From Takakia lepidozioides (lineage: Eukaryota > Streptophyta > Takakiopsida > Takakiales > Takakiaceae), in contig CM060731.1 in NCBI GenBank assembly GCA_030704615.1, forward strand, positions 87,338,756 to 87,402,755: a stretch of DNA of 64,000 nt, read 5' to 3'. Shown piece by piece: positions 45,097-56,762 of the stretch (position 1 is its first letter; each line of letters starts with the position of its first letter). A program made the position numbers and the translations under genes. The notes beneath the pieces are model-generated. The model made no database searches and was not told where the DNA came from. It was given only the letters and a program-made list of their open reading frames with translations.

Positions 45097-47992
45097 TTTT
45101 TGCTTTACGTAAGACAAGTGAAGGGAGAAGGCGATGGGGAGCCGAGCCCACATTGGATCAAGGGGATTTTGGAAAAATACCAGGATGTGATGCCGGAGGA
45201 TTTACCAAGCGGCTTGCCACCGCGAAGAGGAGTCGACCACAAGATTGAGGTGATACCGGGATCGGAACCGCATGCCAAGGCGCCCTACCGGTTGAGCCAC
45301 AGAGAGTTGGTCGAGCTGAAGACTCAGCTCAAAGATCTAATGTCAAAGGGGTACATCCGGCCGAGTAAGTCACCTTACGGAGCCCCGGTGCTATTTGCAA
45401 ATAAAAAGGATGGGACGCTGCGGATGTGTGTCGATTACAGGGCTCTGAATAAGGTGACTATCAAAAACCGGTACCCTTTGCCAAGGATCGACGACCTCTT
45501 CGATCGGTTGGCAGGAGCGAAGTATTTGAGCCGGATCGACTTGCGCTCCGGCTATCATCAAATTCGGGTGGCGGAAGGAGATGAGGAGAAGACCGCGTGC
45601 AGGACAAGGTATGGTTCATATGAGTTCTTAGTGATGTCTTTTGGGCTTACCAATGCACCAGCGACATTTAGCACGCTGATGAACAGCCTTTTCCAGGAGT
45701 GGTTGGATGACTTTGTGATCGTGTACATCGACGACATCTTGGTGTACTCGAAAACAAAGGAGGAGCACCTGGAGCACCTGAAAAGGGTGTTCCAAAATTG
45801 CGAGAAGGGAAGCTGTATGCCAAAGCTTCAAAGTGCGAATTCGGGGTCACAAAAGTGGAGTTCCTGGGGCATGTGATTACACAGGATAGGATCAAAATGG
45901 ATGACAGAAAGGTGAGGGCGATCTTGGACTGGGAGCCTCCGACTTCGGTCCCGGGAGTGCGATCCTTCCTAGGACTCGCCTCCTATTACCGGAAGTATGT
46001 GAGAAATTTCGCCAAGATCGCGGGGCCGTTGTCAGACCTTCTGTGTAAATCCAAAGTCTGGGTATGGAACACCTTGTGTGGCCAAGCTTTTGCTGAATTG
46101 AAGCAGCGGATGGCGGAAGCTCCAGTCTTGAAAATCCCGGAGTTCGATCGTCCGTTCGAGATACATACAGATGCATCGGACTTCGCGATTGGGGGTGTAC
46201 TGATGCAAGATGGACGTCCAGTGGCTTACGAAAGTAAGAAACTGAATGAAGTGGAGCGACGGTGGCCGACGCACGAGAAAGAGATGAAGGCGGTGGTGCA
46301 TTGTCTTGAGCTTTGGCGCCACTATGTTGGTTCCAACCCAGTGAAGGTGTTCACGGACAATGTCACGGTGAAGTATTTTGCCACGCAGCCCAAGTTGTCC
46401 CCAAAACAACTTAGGTGGCAAGATACTTTGGCAGTGTTCGACGTGGATATCCAGTACAAACCGGGACGAGACAACGTGGTGGCCGATGCTTTAAGTAGAA
46501 AGCAGCAGCTCTTGTTGGTGTACAAGGGCGAGACGACGCTCCAAAGGAAGATCCGGAAGGCTTGCCGGAAGGATGAGCTGGCGAAGTCCGTGATGCAGGA
46601 CTTGAGGATGGGGATTAAATCGCAGTTCCACTTGCAAAATGGACTGCTCCGGTATAAGCAAAAGCGTCTCTCTATGTGCCGAAGGGAGGGATCAGAGATA
46701 GCCTCTTGAGAGAATGCCATGATAGCCCGCTTGCGGGCCACGGCGGAGCCAAGCGCACTGCGGCACTATTGAAGAAAGAGTATTTCTGGCCCAAACTGAG
46801 GGAGGAGGCAGAGGAGTATGTCAAGACATGCACCACATGCCAACTAAACCGGAGCGAGTACAAAAAGCAAGCGGGGCTGTTACAACCCTTGCCGATTCCA
46901 GAGGGGACTTGGGAAAGCGTCTCGATGGATTTCATGACTGCTATGCCGCTGTCAAAAGGATTCGATGCAATCATGGTGGTGGTGGATAGGTTCAGTAAAA
47001 TGGGTCATTTCATCCCCACCAAGGAGACGGCAACGGCGCAGGAAACAGGGCGACTTTACTTCGCCCACGTCTTAAAGCATCATGGAGTCCCAAAGGATAT
47101 TGTCTCAACCGCGATCCAAAGTTTACGAGTAAATTTTGGAGGGCACTTTGGAAGAAGATGGGGACGAGGCTGAAGATGAGCACCGCCTTCCGACCTACGA
47201 CCGACGGCCAAACAGAAAGAGTGAATTCCGTAGTGAAGCAGATCTTGCGGAATTACGTGTCGGCAGACCAAACAGACTGGGTGGAACACTTAGACGCGGT
47301 AGAGTTCTGTTATAATAACACAAGAACACTCCGCAACGGGAGTTTCCCCTTTTGTATTGGTCTATGGAAAAGCACCTCTGGTGCCGACAAGTTGGGCCGC
47401 CCAGGACGTTGAGGAACCGGCAGTAGCGCAGGTACTAGAAGAACGCGAGCGTTTGTTGAAGCTCGCAAAGTACAACATTGCCAAAGCTAGGAAACGGTAT
47501 GAAAGGCAGGCGAATCGGAAGCGGAGGGAAGTGAAGTTTGAGGCAGGCACGGAGGTCTGGTTGAACATCAAGAATTTCCGACTACCTCCGGAAGTGAGTC
47601 CAAAGTTCGTACCTCCGTATGCGGGACCCTTTCGCATCCGGAAGGTTATGAATGAGGATGTGTATGAATTGGAGCTGCCGGCAAACAGCAAGGTGCATCC
47701 AGTATTCCACGTCTCCCTTTTGAAGCCTTACTTCAAAGATGAAGCGCGTCCGAATCGGCATCAAGTGTTGCGTCCGCCACCTGTGCTGTTGGATCATGAA
47801 AATGAACCTGAGTACGAGGTGGAGGCAGTACTTAAGTCGAGGAGGTTCAAGAACCGAGAAACGGAGTATCTCGTCAAATGGAAGGGCTATCATCATGTGG
47901 AGGCATCTTGGGTGCGTGCCTCAGAAATGGGAAACGCATCCGAGGCGGTTGCAGTTTTCGAAAGGCGACCTCAAAAGCGGAAGAAGCGTTGA
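45097..47992 (+). pseudogene. Pol part (RT, RNase H, integrase, chromodomain), chromovirus copy 1
   Basis: Reverse transcriptase runs in frame to about 45800 and has [11 protein letters not shown] and the catalytic [13 protein letters not shown]. One missing A in an A run near 45796 shifts the frame. The next frame (to 46709) holds RNase H with [15 protein letters not shown] two-base TC gain near 46670 shifts again. Integrase (46676-47173) has the HHCC finger (H...H...CTTCQ) and the first Asp in SMDF. A one-base loss near 47111 and further shifts near 47320-47350 follow. The last frame (47357-47992) ends in a chromodomain (YEVEAVLKSRR, EYLVKWKGYHHVEASWV) and a KKRKKR-like basic tail. Chromodomains guide integration to marked chromatin in this clade. 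Confidence 0.85.
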
Positions 47993-48893
47993 TGGGGACA
48001 TCAACCTTGGAGCGTGGGGGAGGAAATGCATGCTTAGCCCGGCTTAGCTAGCTCAGGAATCCGATTGCAAAAACTTGTATTGTACAAAAATTTGTTATAA
48101 ATGGAAATGGGTTCCAAATGTTGTGTGTCCTATTTTGTTTGGAATGGTGATGCATGGTGTGGTTGGCTAGTGTGTAGAATGCATGCTAGCTTACAAAAGT
48201 GGGAGAGGTAAATTGGGTTACGTGTGTTTGCGCAGTGCCGAAATCGGGTGACTTCCATCCAAGGGGCAAGGAAACTTGCGCCTTCTTTGGGAGTTCACGT
48301 GCTAGTGCGCACCTGCGCGTGCGCGTACTATAACTGCGCTACCGAGGGGTTGCCTTGTAGTGCGGGCTAACGCGGAAGCTACGTGCTTCCGTTCACGTAC
48401 TATAATCGTGTAGCCTCGGGACGAAGTCGTAGTGCGGCTTCGACGTGTTCCCGTACCTCAGGCCAGCATTCCAAGACGGACCCAATTGTAGTGATTGGGG
48501 CGCACGGTTGGTTCAAGGTTATCTTCCTAGTCAAAGGGGTTCGAGGTGAACCCTTGCGCAAAGTGATGCCAAAAGCGGCATCAGGAGCGATCGCAAGCAA
48601 TGTTGTTGCAGTAAGGCGATTCGATCCTCGGGAGGATCGTTCCTTGACCTTGAAGTAGGCCAAGAAGAGTGCACTGGGAGGAGCTTGAGAGGCTCCACCC
48701 CTGGCCGGGACTTGGAGGAAGTCGGCCGAACTAGCTAGTGGAGAGTAGAGTCAAGTGTGGGGTTTGGTTCTTTGCCATGGGACGCCATGGTACGGAAACA
48801 AACTCCTTGATGTGGGACGCCACAACTTGGATGTTTGTTTCTACAAAATGGACAAGTCGATGAGGACATCGACTCCCTGTTGGTAGGGGTGTG
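47993..48893 (+). other. Long 3' untranslated tail of chromovirus copy 1
   Basis: About 900 bp lie between the stop and the 3' LTR, matched almost base for base in copy 2 (59955-60858). It has a perfect 7-bp stem, CGGAAGC-TACGT-GCTTCCG, at 48373-48391. A short purine tract, GGTAGGGG, precedes the LTR and may be the plus-strand primer. The 62-90-codon frames here are not kept in copy 2. Confidence 0.7.
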
Positions 48894-49364
48894 TGTCGCG
48901 GCCCTTTGCCTTGAGGGCAGGGGGTCGGGAACATGAGGGGCTGCCCCTGTGTGTTGGGCAGTGGCAGCGATAGGTATGGGGGGCTGAAGCACCCTTGAGT
49001 GCCCAAGGCACTCAAGGAGGCGGAGGCGCTCACTAGGTGGAGCCCCGCACACCGGGTTGCGGTGGGGGTTGGCTCCACAAGGGGTGGTGGTAGCTTAGCG
49101 GGACTTAGTGGGGGTGGCATAGGACTCACCATGGGGTTTTCGTGGTGGTTCGCCATAAATGGCATATGGCTGGTTGTGAAACCCCCGCGGACAGCTACAG
49201 AAGTATATATAGGGGAGTAGTAACCCCGAGGAACGGTGCAAGCCCGTTGGTGACCAAAAACTAGTGAGTAAGCGAGCGAGCCGATCTACAAGTAATTAGG
49301 GAGTAGTACCCCGAGAACGGTGCAAGCCCGTTGGTGACCAAAAACTAGTGAGTAAGCGAGCGAG
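48894..49364 (+). repeat. 3' LTR of copy 1, rearranged and truncated
   Basis: Begins TGTCGCG as expected. Relative to the 5' LTR it lacks about 110 bp after CTCACCATGGGG. At 49283-49364 it repeats the GAACGGTGCAAGCCCGTTGG to AAGCGAGCGAG segment a second time after a short unrelated insert. It then stops, so the last ~240 bp are missing. Confidence 0.8.
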
Positions 49365-49945
49365 GGAGCGGAGGTTTACTATTTTCATGAGCAGAAACCA
49401 TGAGCCATGAGCCATGAGCCGCATGAGCCGCATGAGCGGTGAGCCGAAGTCTAAGATACGCGGATTTATGAGCGGACTCCTCCAAATTTGAAATGCGGCA
49501 GATTAAACAAGTATTAAAATAATAGTTTTTTATTTGACCTTGCCGTTTTTTGGACGTTCCAGATCATGTAATGCGGCGAAGATATGTCGTCAGTAACAAG
49601 TCCGCTCATGGTTTTTTAGATCCGCTCATGGAAATAAGTGACCGTGCAACGGGAAATCCAGTATTACCACTGCAAAAGGACGTCGCATACTGGCCTGTAT
49701 AGAGTATTCCGCGGTTTTACATGCCTTAACATTGGAATGAAGCTGACCCTTTTGCCGCGATTGAACCAATGGAGTCTGCACCAATACAGTCTGCAGTACT
49801 TCACAATTCTGTCTCTTCGGGTATTCGGCGGGAAAGGTTTGCAACTGAACTGGGAAATAGGGTGCCGCATTAGGGTTCGCACGTGCGAATTTCGAGCGGT
49901 TTGGTGTTGGCGAAGGCCGCTCTGGGGGTACCTACGACGATACTT

Positions 49946-49967
49946 GGAAATGCGGCGCCGCATTTCC
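49946..49967. repeat. Perfect 22-bp palindrome in the terminal region of copy 3
   Basis: It follows the pattern GAAATGCGG-CG-CCGCATTTC with one further matching base on each side, and mirrors the site at 3116-3137 in copy 1. Confidence 0.85.
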
Positions 49968-50229
49968 TTGTCGGAGGTCGAATGAGGAAGCAAGTTTTCG
50001 AAAGCAGAAAAACATGAACCCTCCAAATACAAAAATACATGCACGTGGAAACAAGTGAACGATATAGTAATATCTTAGTTCGAGCAAAACAGGTTACTGG
50101 TAGGGCAAGACATATGTCGGACCTTTCTGTGGCCAGAGTCTGAGGTACTGGCAGCAGTACAGTTCTACTATCCGAAAAGGATGGGCGTACCATTGTATGT
50201 GGACCGCAAGCCAAGCTCACTGGTCCCCT

Positions 50230-53200
50230 GGATCCATATTCAGAAGAGTGTGAACCTCCTGGGGGCTCAACCCTGGTGCATGTATGAAGTGATGAGTTGT
50301 GGAATTACAACGGAGTCTCTTTTAGGTACACGTAGTACAAATGCTTGCAAGGGCAGTATGATGCCCCCTTGTTCGCCATGATCTGGAAGTCGGTGCAATT
50401 GCAGGTGGGGTAATTCTGAAATGGTGATGGTGTACACCTCATTGCGAACAGCTGAGCCCGCCGTGGCCATCTGATACACACGCCGAATCCTGGTGGGGGC
50501 ACTTCTGTCGAGCTCTGGATTGTACAGTTCATCCGAAGTGCATTCCCCATCCTTGTCTCGTTCACTTTTGAGGGAGGTCGCCGCCCTCTTCGGTTTCCCC
50601 CAACGGTGTGTAGGATGCTTAGAGCTGTCGTGTCCCATTGTTCTTGCTCTCACAGGGGTCGGTGGTGGAGGCTGTGGAAGCGGAAATGGTTGTCTGGGGA
50701 CGTCAGTGCGCTGCACCATCCGAAATCCTGCGGGGTAAGGGCGTCGGCCTCAACCTGACTCAGATCGCAGCCTGGTTCCACGGCCACACCGGGGGAGCCC
50801 TGGCATTGTTTGTATGCCGTACTTGGGCTTTCCATACACGCAAGTCATAATGTCGTGCCTGCAGAACCAGAACTGGGTGGTTGTCGCCTCCGCAAACTTT
50901 GCATGGACAAATCTTCCTGAAAAGTAGGAGCAGGGACAGCCCCATCTGGATTCCTCCTTATCATCTCTAAACAACGTTGCCGTGTATCCACACGAATTGC
51001 GGAACACCTTCCTCGAAACGACGGCTTTGTGCGAGCAATTCTCCACTGTGATGCAGACACAGTCGTCTCCACAATGGCTTGGCCATACTGCATAACAGCG
51101 GGCGGAATCTGGGGCAAGGGAGCGGTGGACATTTGTTGCACGAAATCCCCGGTTGAAGGCGACGGCGATCTGAATTTCTTGGCTTCCACTGCTGGAAGAC
51201 ACATTGTGCGGCAACATGACGGGACCTCGAGGTGCTGTCCGAATGTTCCTGTCGGATCTCCAGGAATCCTCTTCGCAACCGGGTTCCTCTTCAATCCTCC
51301 GCCTGACAGGGCGAGTCCGGACGTCCCCCTCTAGGTGTTCACCTCTGCGGTGCAGAGGCGTCCCTTTGATCTTCTCTCGCAATGCTGTCGCCATTTCACT
51401 GGATTCTTGGACCTCGAAGCTGTTCGTACCAACAATTCCTCCCTGTCCGGCCAAAGCCCCATTGTTTGCCGCTCAGGAACTTGTAGTACGTGGCTTGCTG
51501 CATGATTGCTCTGTCGATGTCCTCCGTTGTGGCCGTCACTACGTCCACCAGATGTGCGGCAAGACGCTCGCCACGAGGAGTGGACCGATTCTGCCATATT
51601 CGTGTTCGGCATGTCCGTGTCGGAATCCAAGCACCGCTCCTAGAAGGACACAAACATGGTGAGGGACCAATCGAAATGTCCGTAACAGAAGACAAATGAA
51701 CGAAATTGACAGCAGCCTACCTCCCGCATGTACTGTCCGAACTGTCGATACCGAAAATGCCACCACCCCAACCAGCTGTGCAATGCTCCCAGATTGGTTG
51801 TCTCCACTGCACCTGACGTGTTCCACCAAGCCTCGATGATAGCAAACTTAACCTCCGCGTCATCAAATGTGGGTGCATCCTTCCACGCCGTACAAAGGAC
51901 ACGGTGTTCAGCCTGGAATGAGCTAGCAACAATTTGGTAGTGTAGTGGATAGACTCTGCATCCAATGGAATCCACAGGATCTCTCTTTCCCCTCCATTGG
52001 AACATTGGGGTCCTCACCGTACACACGCCGCACCGCTGCCAGTTGGCCTGAGCGTTGTCTGCCATGAATCCCCTGAAATTGGGCTCTGGCAATCCCGCCC
52101 TTGCCATCTGCTCGTTTATGCCCTCCCAAGATGCATCTCGGACTGTGTGTCCTCCCCTTTCATCTCGCAGATTGCAATCGTCATGAGCCTCTTGGAGTGA
52201 TAGTCATAAACATGCGCACCCATAGTCACCCACTGATGGTTTGTAATTCGCTTGATGTGATCAAACATCACCCAAGCATTCGACAAGTTTCCAGTTGTCA
52301 TGCGAGTGACCAAGTCGACTCCACTCCCAGGCCCACACGTCGACATTTTGAAAATGTAACAACGATCGGATTCGCTGCCTTGCCCTGGAAACCTGCTACC
52401 TTGGATGTAGTCATATCCAGTCATTCGTTTCACCTCCAGGATTGAGTACATGTCCGACCCCCTGCCGAACTCCTGCTTGCAAGATACGATGTGATTCCGC
52501 ACATTCGGACTACAAACGTGCGAGACGGACTCCAAGAGGTCACGCATCTCGTCTTCGGTCAAGGCTCTCGGTCGGAACCATCTTCAGACATGATTTTGCC
52601 AAGAGCAATCTTGTGGCTGCCTTCAGCTGAATCTGCTTTGGTCTGGCTCCGGGGCTCAATTTCACTCCTCTTTTATGATGTCGTGTGCTTCCTGCACAGC
52701 CTCACGCATGTTGCCTCTCGCCAAGGGGTGGCAGTGGACCCCAACGTGTATGCAAGCTCTAGTCAAGTCCGGGAGCAAATGGATTAACGTAATATTGCTT
52801 GGCTCTGCACATGGACATGCACGTCGGTGGTTCTTTGCAATGTGCACACTTGAAAGAACCCGCAGGAGCTTGGCTGGAGACAATGAATGGATGATGCATT
52901 GTGCCAGTCCAATCCGTCTCGTTTCTCCGCCCTCCTTTGGAGAGAAAGTGGAAGCAGGTGGGATTGAGGCACCTCAGCTTCCCCGCACAGAGGACATATC
53001 GTACACGAACACCCATCAGCAATTTTCGTGCTACTGGTCTTTGTCACACACCAGGGGTGTCCGTCATGCTTTCGATCCATGTCTGTTAACATCCCGGAGG
53101 CTTTCTTTGACGAAGAAACAGGTGGAAACTCGAAGATGACATTGCCATCGACTTCGGGAGGCAGAAACGTTTACCTTTCTGACTGGGAATTTGGCATAGT

Positions 53201-53920
53201 CGAGAGCAGCCAGCTCGGAGCGAGAACCATCGAGGTGATGTTGTCGTAGGAGCTGCACAATGGACCGGGTTGGAGTTATGCTCGAGGGCACATTCGTAGC
53301 ACCTACAGAGACGTCCATGCCGGATTTGAACGACCGTGTGAGGACATGGGTACCTCAATGCAATCATCTTCCTCGTCGGAAATGTCGAATACGTCCAACG
53401 AGAAGCTATGGAAGGGTCTTGACGGTCCAGGTCGGAATGGATTATCGTTGCATACCTCTCTGTTTGGCAGTGGCCGCCTCTCGGTTTCCGGACTCCTTTG
53501 TGGATGGTGTGGGCAGCGACTGATTCGGAAAGGAAATGGGCATTCCCACAGCTCGGTACAGGATGGTGTCTGACGGGGGGAACGTGCCATTCGATCCGCA
53601 AACCTCCGTCGTTACCTAGCACGACAATGGTCTCGTCAACTGTCCAGGAACCTCCTTCTTTCTTCTTCCAAATAAACTGTGCCCGTTTGAGCTTGAATTG
53701 GGAACAAAGGTAAGTTTCAGTCACTCTGCAAAGTCCTCCCTCGTTTGGGATCCAGGCTCCCCCAAGTTGCGGAGGACAGCAAACTATAGCGTAGGAATTC
53801 GGAGCCATCGAACACCGCAGGAGTTGGCAAGTGCGAGTTTCAGTATAGCGACAGACCAAGGCTCACAGGCACCATCTAAGTGGATCTGCGGAGCCCATCG
53901 ACGATTGGAAGTCGCACATT
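50230..53920 (-). pseudogene. Gene A copy 3: MULE-like transposase with SWIM finger, broken
   Basis: This is the fullest gene A. From the 5' side (right): an unassigned N-terminal region (53859-53376) with FIWKKKEGGSWTVDETIVV; a Cys-rich cluster (53100-52660) with FKCAHCKEPPTCMSMC, then ACIHVGVHCHPLARG; a DDE-like core (52562-51640) with WVTMGAHVYDYHSKRLM, then FRGFMADNAQANW and a Cys-x-x-His pair in SCGFHWMQSL; an intron at about 51718-51642; DTDMPNTNMAESVH; and the SWIM finger near 50400-50330. The order zinc cluster, DDE, SWIM fits MULE-type transposases (or Zisupton/KDZ). Asp in VYDYH, Asp in MADNA and Glu in MAESVH could be the triad; this is inference. Frameshifts occur at about 52780, 52110, 52060, 51250 and 50450. 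Confidence 0.65.
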
Positions 53921-54230
53921 GAAGTGGAAAGTTTGTTTCAAGCTACATGCATGAAGGTTGGAGGTTTGATTCCATAGCCAGTAGTTGACAATGATGGCCG
54001 ATTCGGCGACGAAATAACATCTCCTGACAGTTCTCCTGAGGGTGGATCCAGCAGTATTCTCGTGCAGACAGGACGTTCCGCACTGACAAGTGCCAGGACT
54101 GCTGTTAAAACTGCAGACAACCAAGTTGTGCTCATCAAGACTGGCCGCAATTGTGGTTGTTCGACAATGCAAACCCATTCAGTTCAGATTTCCCCGTCCC
54201 GAGTGATTCTTCGATTGCTGGGGACGAAAT

Positions 54231-54636
54231 ACGACGGCGCCGCATTTCCGTATGCATCTTGGTCATGCACCAGAGCGACGGAAATGCGGCACCGAGTTTC
54301 CGTCCGGGAAACCTTTTATACTCTCTTCCAAGAACGGAAATGCGGTAACGCATTTCCATCCAGCAAGCACGGTATGTGAAGGTCGAACGAAATGCGGTAC
54401 CGCATTTCCGTTCTGATTGAGATTTAGGAACAACGGGAACAGAAATGCGGCACCGCATTTTCCGTCCGAGTCGCACTTTCCGACATCTCAGAACGGAAAA
54501 GCGCCGCCGCATTTCCATTTTGTATCTGATGCATGGAGCTGAGGATTGAAATGCTGCAAGCACAATTTCCGTCATTAAAAGACATTCATCTCTCCAAACG
54601 GAATGCGGTACCGCATTTTTCATTCCACAAGCACGG
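54231..54636. repeat. Palindrome array, left part (about 53-bp period)
   Basis: About eight palindromes of the pattern GAAATGCGG-NN-CCGCATTTC occur at a regular 52-55-bp step, near 54235, 54280, 54335, 54389, 54442, 54494, 54548 (degenerate) and 54600. Consecutive centres read TA, CA, CG, degenerate, TA from 54389 on. The array is cut at 54636 by the chromovirus LTR. Confidence 0.9.
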
Positions 54637-55356
54637 TGTCGCGGCCCTTTGCCTTGAGGGCAGGGGTCGGGACACATGAGGGGCTGCCCCTGTGGTGGGG
54701 GCAGCGGCAGCGATAGGTATGGGGGGCTGAAGCACCCTTGAGTGCCCAAGGCACTCAAGGAGGCGGAGGCGCTCACTAGGTGGAGCCCCGCAACCCGGGT
54801 TGCGGTGGAGGTGGCTCCACAAGGGGTGGTGGTAGCTTAGTGGGACTTAGTGGGGGTGGCATAGGACTCACCATGGGGTGGAGACCTCGAGGTGGGAGTC
54901 GTGGGGAGTCTTGGGACTCATCACGGTCCATTGGGGCCGCGGTGAGTGGCCAAGACTCACCGCGACTCACCACCGGGAGTCGAGGGTTTTCGTGGTGGTT
55001 CGCCATAAAATGGCATGGCTGGTTATGAAACCCCCGCGGACAGCTACAGAAGTATATATAGGGAGTAGTAACCCCGAGAACGGTGCAAGCCCGTTGGTGA
55101 CCAAAAACTAGTGAGTAAGCGAGCGAGCCGGAAAGCGACCAAAGAGTGGGGAGCTGTTCCGGACTGCCATCTACCAAGGGAATTCTCCTAGTCCCAAATA
55201 GGTGGAGGGTTTAGAGGGAAGCGAAGGGGGACCGTTATGTCCCGGTGAGCAGCCGAAGCTCCAAGTTGGCCCGGCGGCCAGGTTGGGAGTCAGGCGCGCG
55301 CATCAAAGCGAGTAACTATGACTTGAAGGGGAGCTTACCGAGTGAGGTGCGCGACA
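54637..55356 (+). repeat. 5' LTR, chromovirus copy 2 (720 bp)
   Basis: TGTCGCG to GCGACA, with the TATATATA box near 55053. It differs from its partner LTR mainly by one-base changes in G, A or C runs. Confidence 0.9.
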
Positions 55357-55358
55357 CT

Positions 55359-55370
55359 TGGTATCAGAGC
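55359..55370 (+). other. Primer-binding site, initiator-Met tRNA, copy 2
   Basis: TGGTATCAGAGC, two bases after the LTR end. Confidence 0.9.
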
Positions 55371-55411
55371 TTAGAGTTCAGTACGCGATCGTCCTTGGGA
55401 TTGGCCTCATC

Positions 55412-56761
55412 ATGGGGTCGGGCAAGCCGAAGCGAAAGCGGAACGGCCCAAAAGATGATGATCCCGGTGAGCCCGATGGGGGCGACGTGTCACCGAGGCG
55501 GCCGTTTGAGGAAGCGATTAATGTTTCCGAAAACGGCCGCTCAGGAGCGGGAGGAATCCGAGGAGTCGGAGCCCGAGGAATCTTTGAGAGCTCCGACAAA
55601 CCAAGAGATGCCTCCCATGCCGGCAGCCTTTTGGGAAGGGTTGTTGGCGCAGTTTGGCGGGACGTTGAAAGACGTGTTGAAGGCGGCTAATGCCACTTCC
55701 ACTAAGGCAAAGTTTAAGGTGAAGCCTAAGGAACCCGGCACCTTCGAGGGCGTTCGAAACCGGAAGGCACTCACACCTGGCTCCTGGAGCTAGAGCAGTA
55801 CTTCCGGCGGCCAAGTTGAGTGACGAGGATCGGGTGGAAGTGGCTCCCACCTATTTGAGGGGCTATGCTCAACAATGGTGGCAGAAACGCCTTCACGACC
55901 GAGGCCCAAGCCCGGAAACCTTGAACTGGAGTGGTTCAAGGAATTGATGAAGAGACAGTTTGTGCCCCTCAACGCATCCTGGCTTGCCCGGGACAAGATG
56001 AGGAATTTGAAGCAAACAGATGACATTCGGGGGTATGTCCAGGCTTTCAATGTGCTGTTGCTCGAAGTCGCGGACATGGCAGAACCAGAAATGGTCTTCA
56101 ACTTTGTGGCGGGACGGCCCCATGGGCTAGGCGGAAGTTGGAGGAGAAGCCACCCAAGACTTTGAACGAGGCAATTGAGAGAGCTGAATGTTTCTCGGAT
56201 GTCCCTAGGGGTGAGAGACAAGGCCGTACGGAGCTGAACCACAAGAAGACCCGGCGGGAAGGTGACTCCTCCCGACCGGAAAAGAAGTGGGATAGGCCAC
56301 GCGGCGAAAATGGCACGTGGAAATCGAAGGGAGGTCCTTCACACGTCAAGGCGGCACCCGGTGCTTCGAAAGGAAAAGCGGGTGGAGCGACTTATGGCGG
56401 ACAGAAGGCGACCTTTGATGGAGTGTGTTTCAATTGCGGGGAGCCCGGGCACATGGCCAAGAAGTGCACGAAGCCCCGGCAATTGAACATGACTCGGGCG
56501 ACCACGGAGCTGTCGGAAGATACCATCAGTCGCTTGGTGGAAGCGGTGGTCGCCAGGACTTGCAAGGTAGGCAAATTTTCTTGTGAGTTGTATCAGGAAA
56601 CTGGCGCCTTACGAAAAGGGAGTCAGTTATTGTTCGTGGATGGGATAATATCCGGAACTAATGTGTCGTTGTTGGTGGACACAGGAGCGTCGCACTCCTT
56701 CATGACGCCGGCGGCGGCGCAAAGTTGGGACTCCCGACAAGTGACGTGGGGCCTCTATTGA
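55412..56761 (+). pseudogene. Gag-protease, chromovirus copy 2
   Basis: It starts at ATG 55412 as in copy 1. Frames change near 55540, 55775, 55808, 55932 and 56115; most are one- or two-base losses relative to copy 1. The zinc knuckle (CFNCGEPGHMAKKC) and the protease LLVDTGASHSFM lie in the frame 56138-56761. It ends by a shift near 56725, where G and A runs are shorter than in copy 1. Confidence 0.85.
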
Positions 56762-56762
56762 G

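Larger units (their letters stand above)
42645..49364 (+). mobile_element. Ty3/gypsy chromovirus copy 1
   Basis: Order is 5' LTR, initiator-Met primer site, Gag, protease, reverse transcriptase, RNase H, integrase, chromodomain, a 900-bp untranslated tail and a truncated 3' LTR. It lies in the same orientation as copy 2 and is about as long. It is not autonomous as written because of a stop and several frameshifts. Confidence 0.9.
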
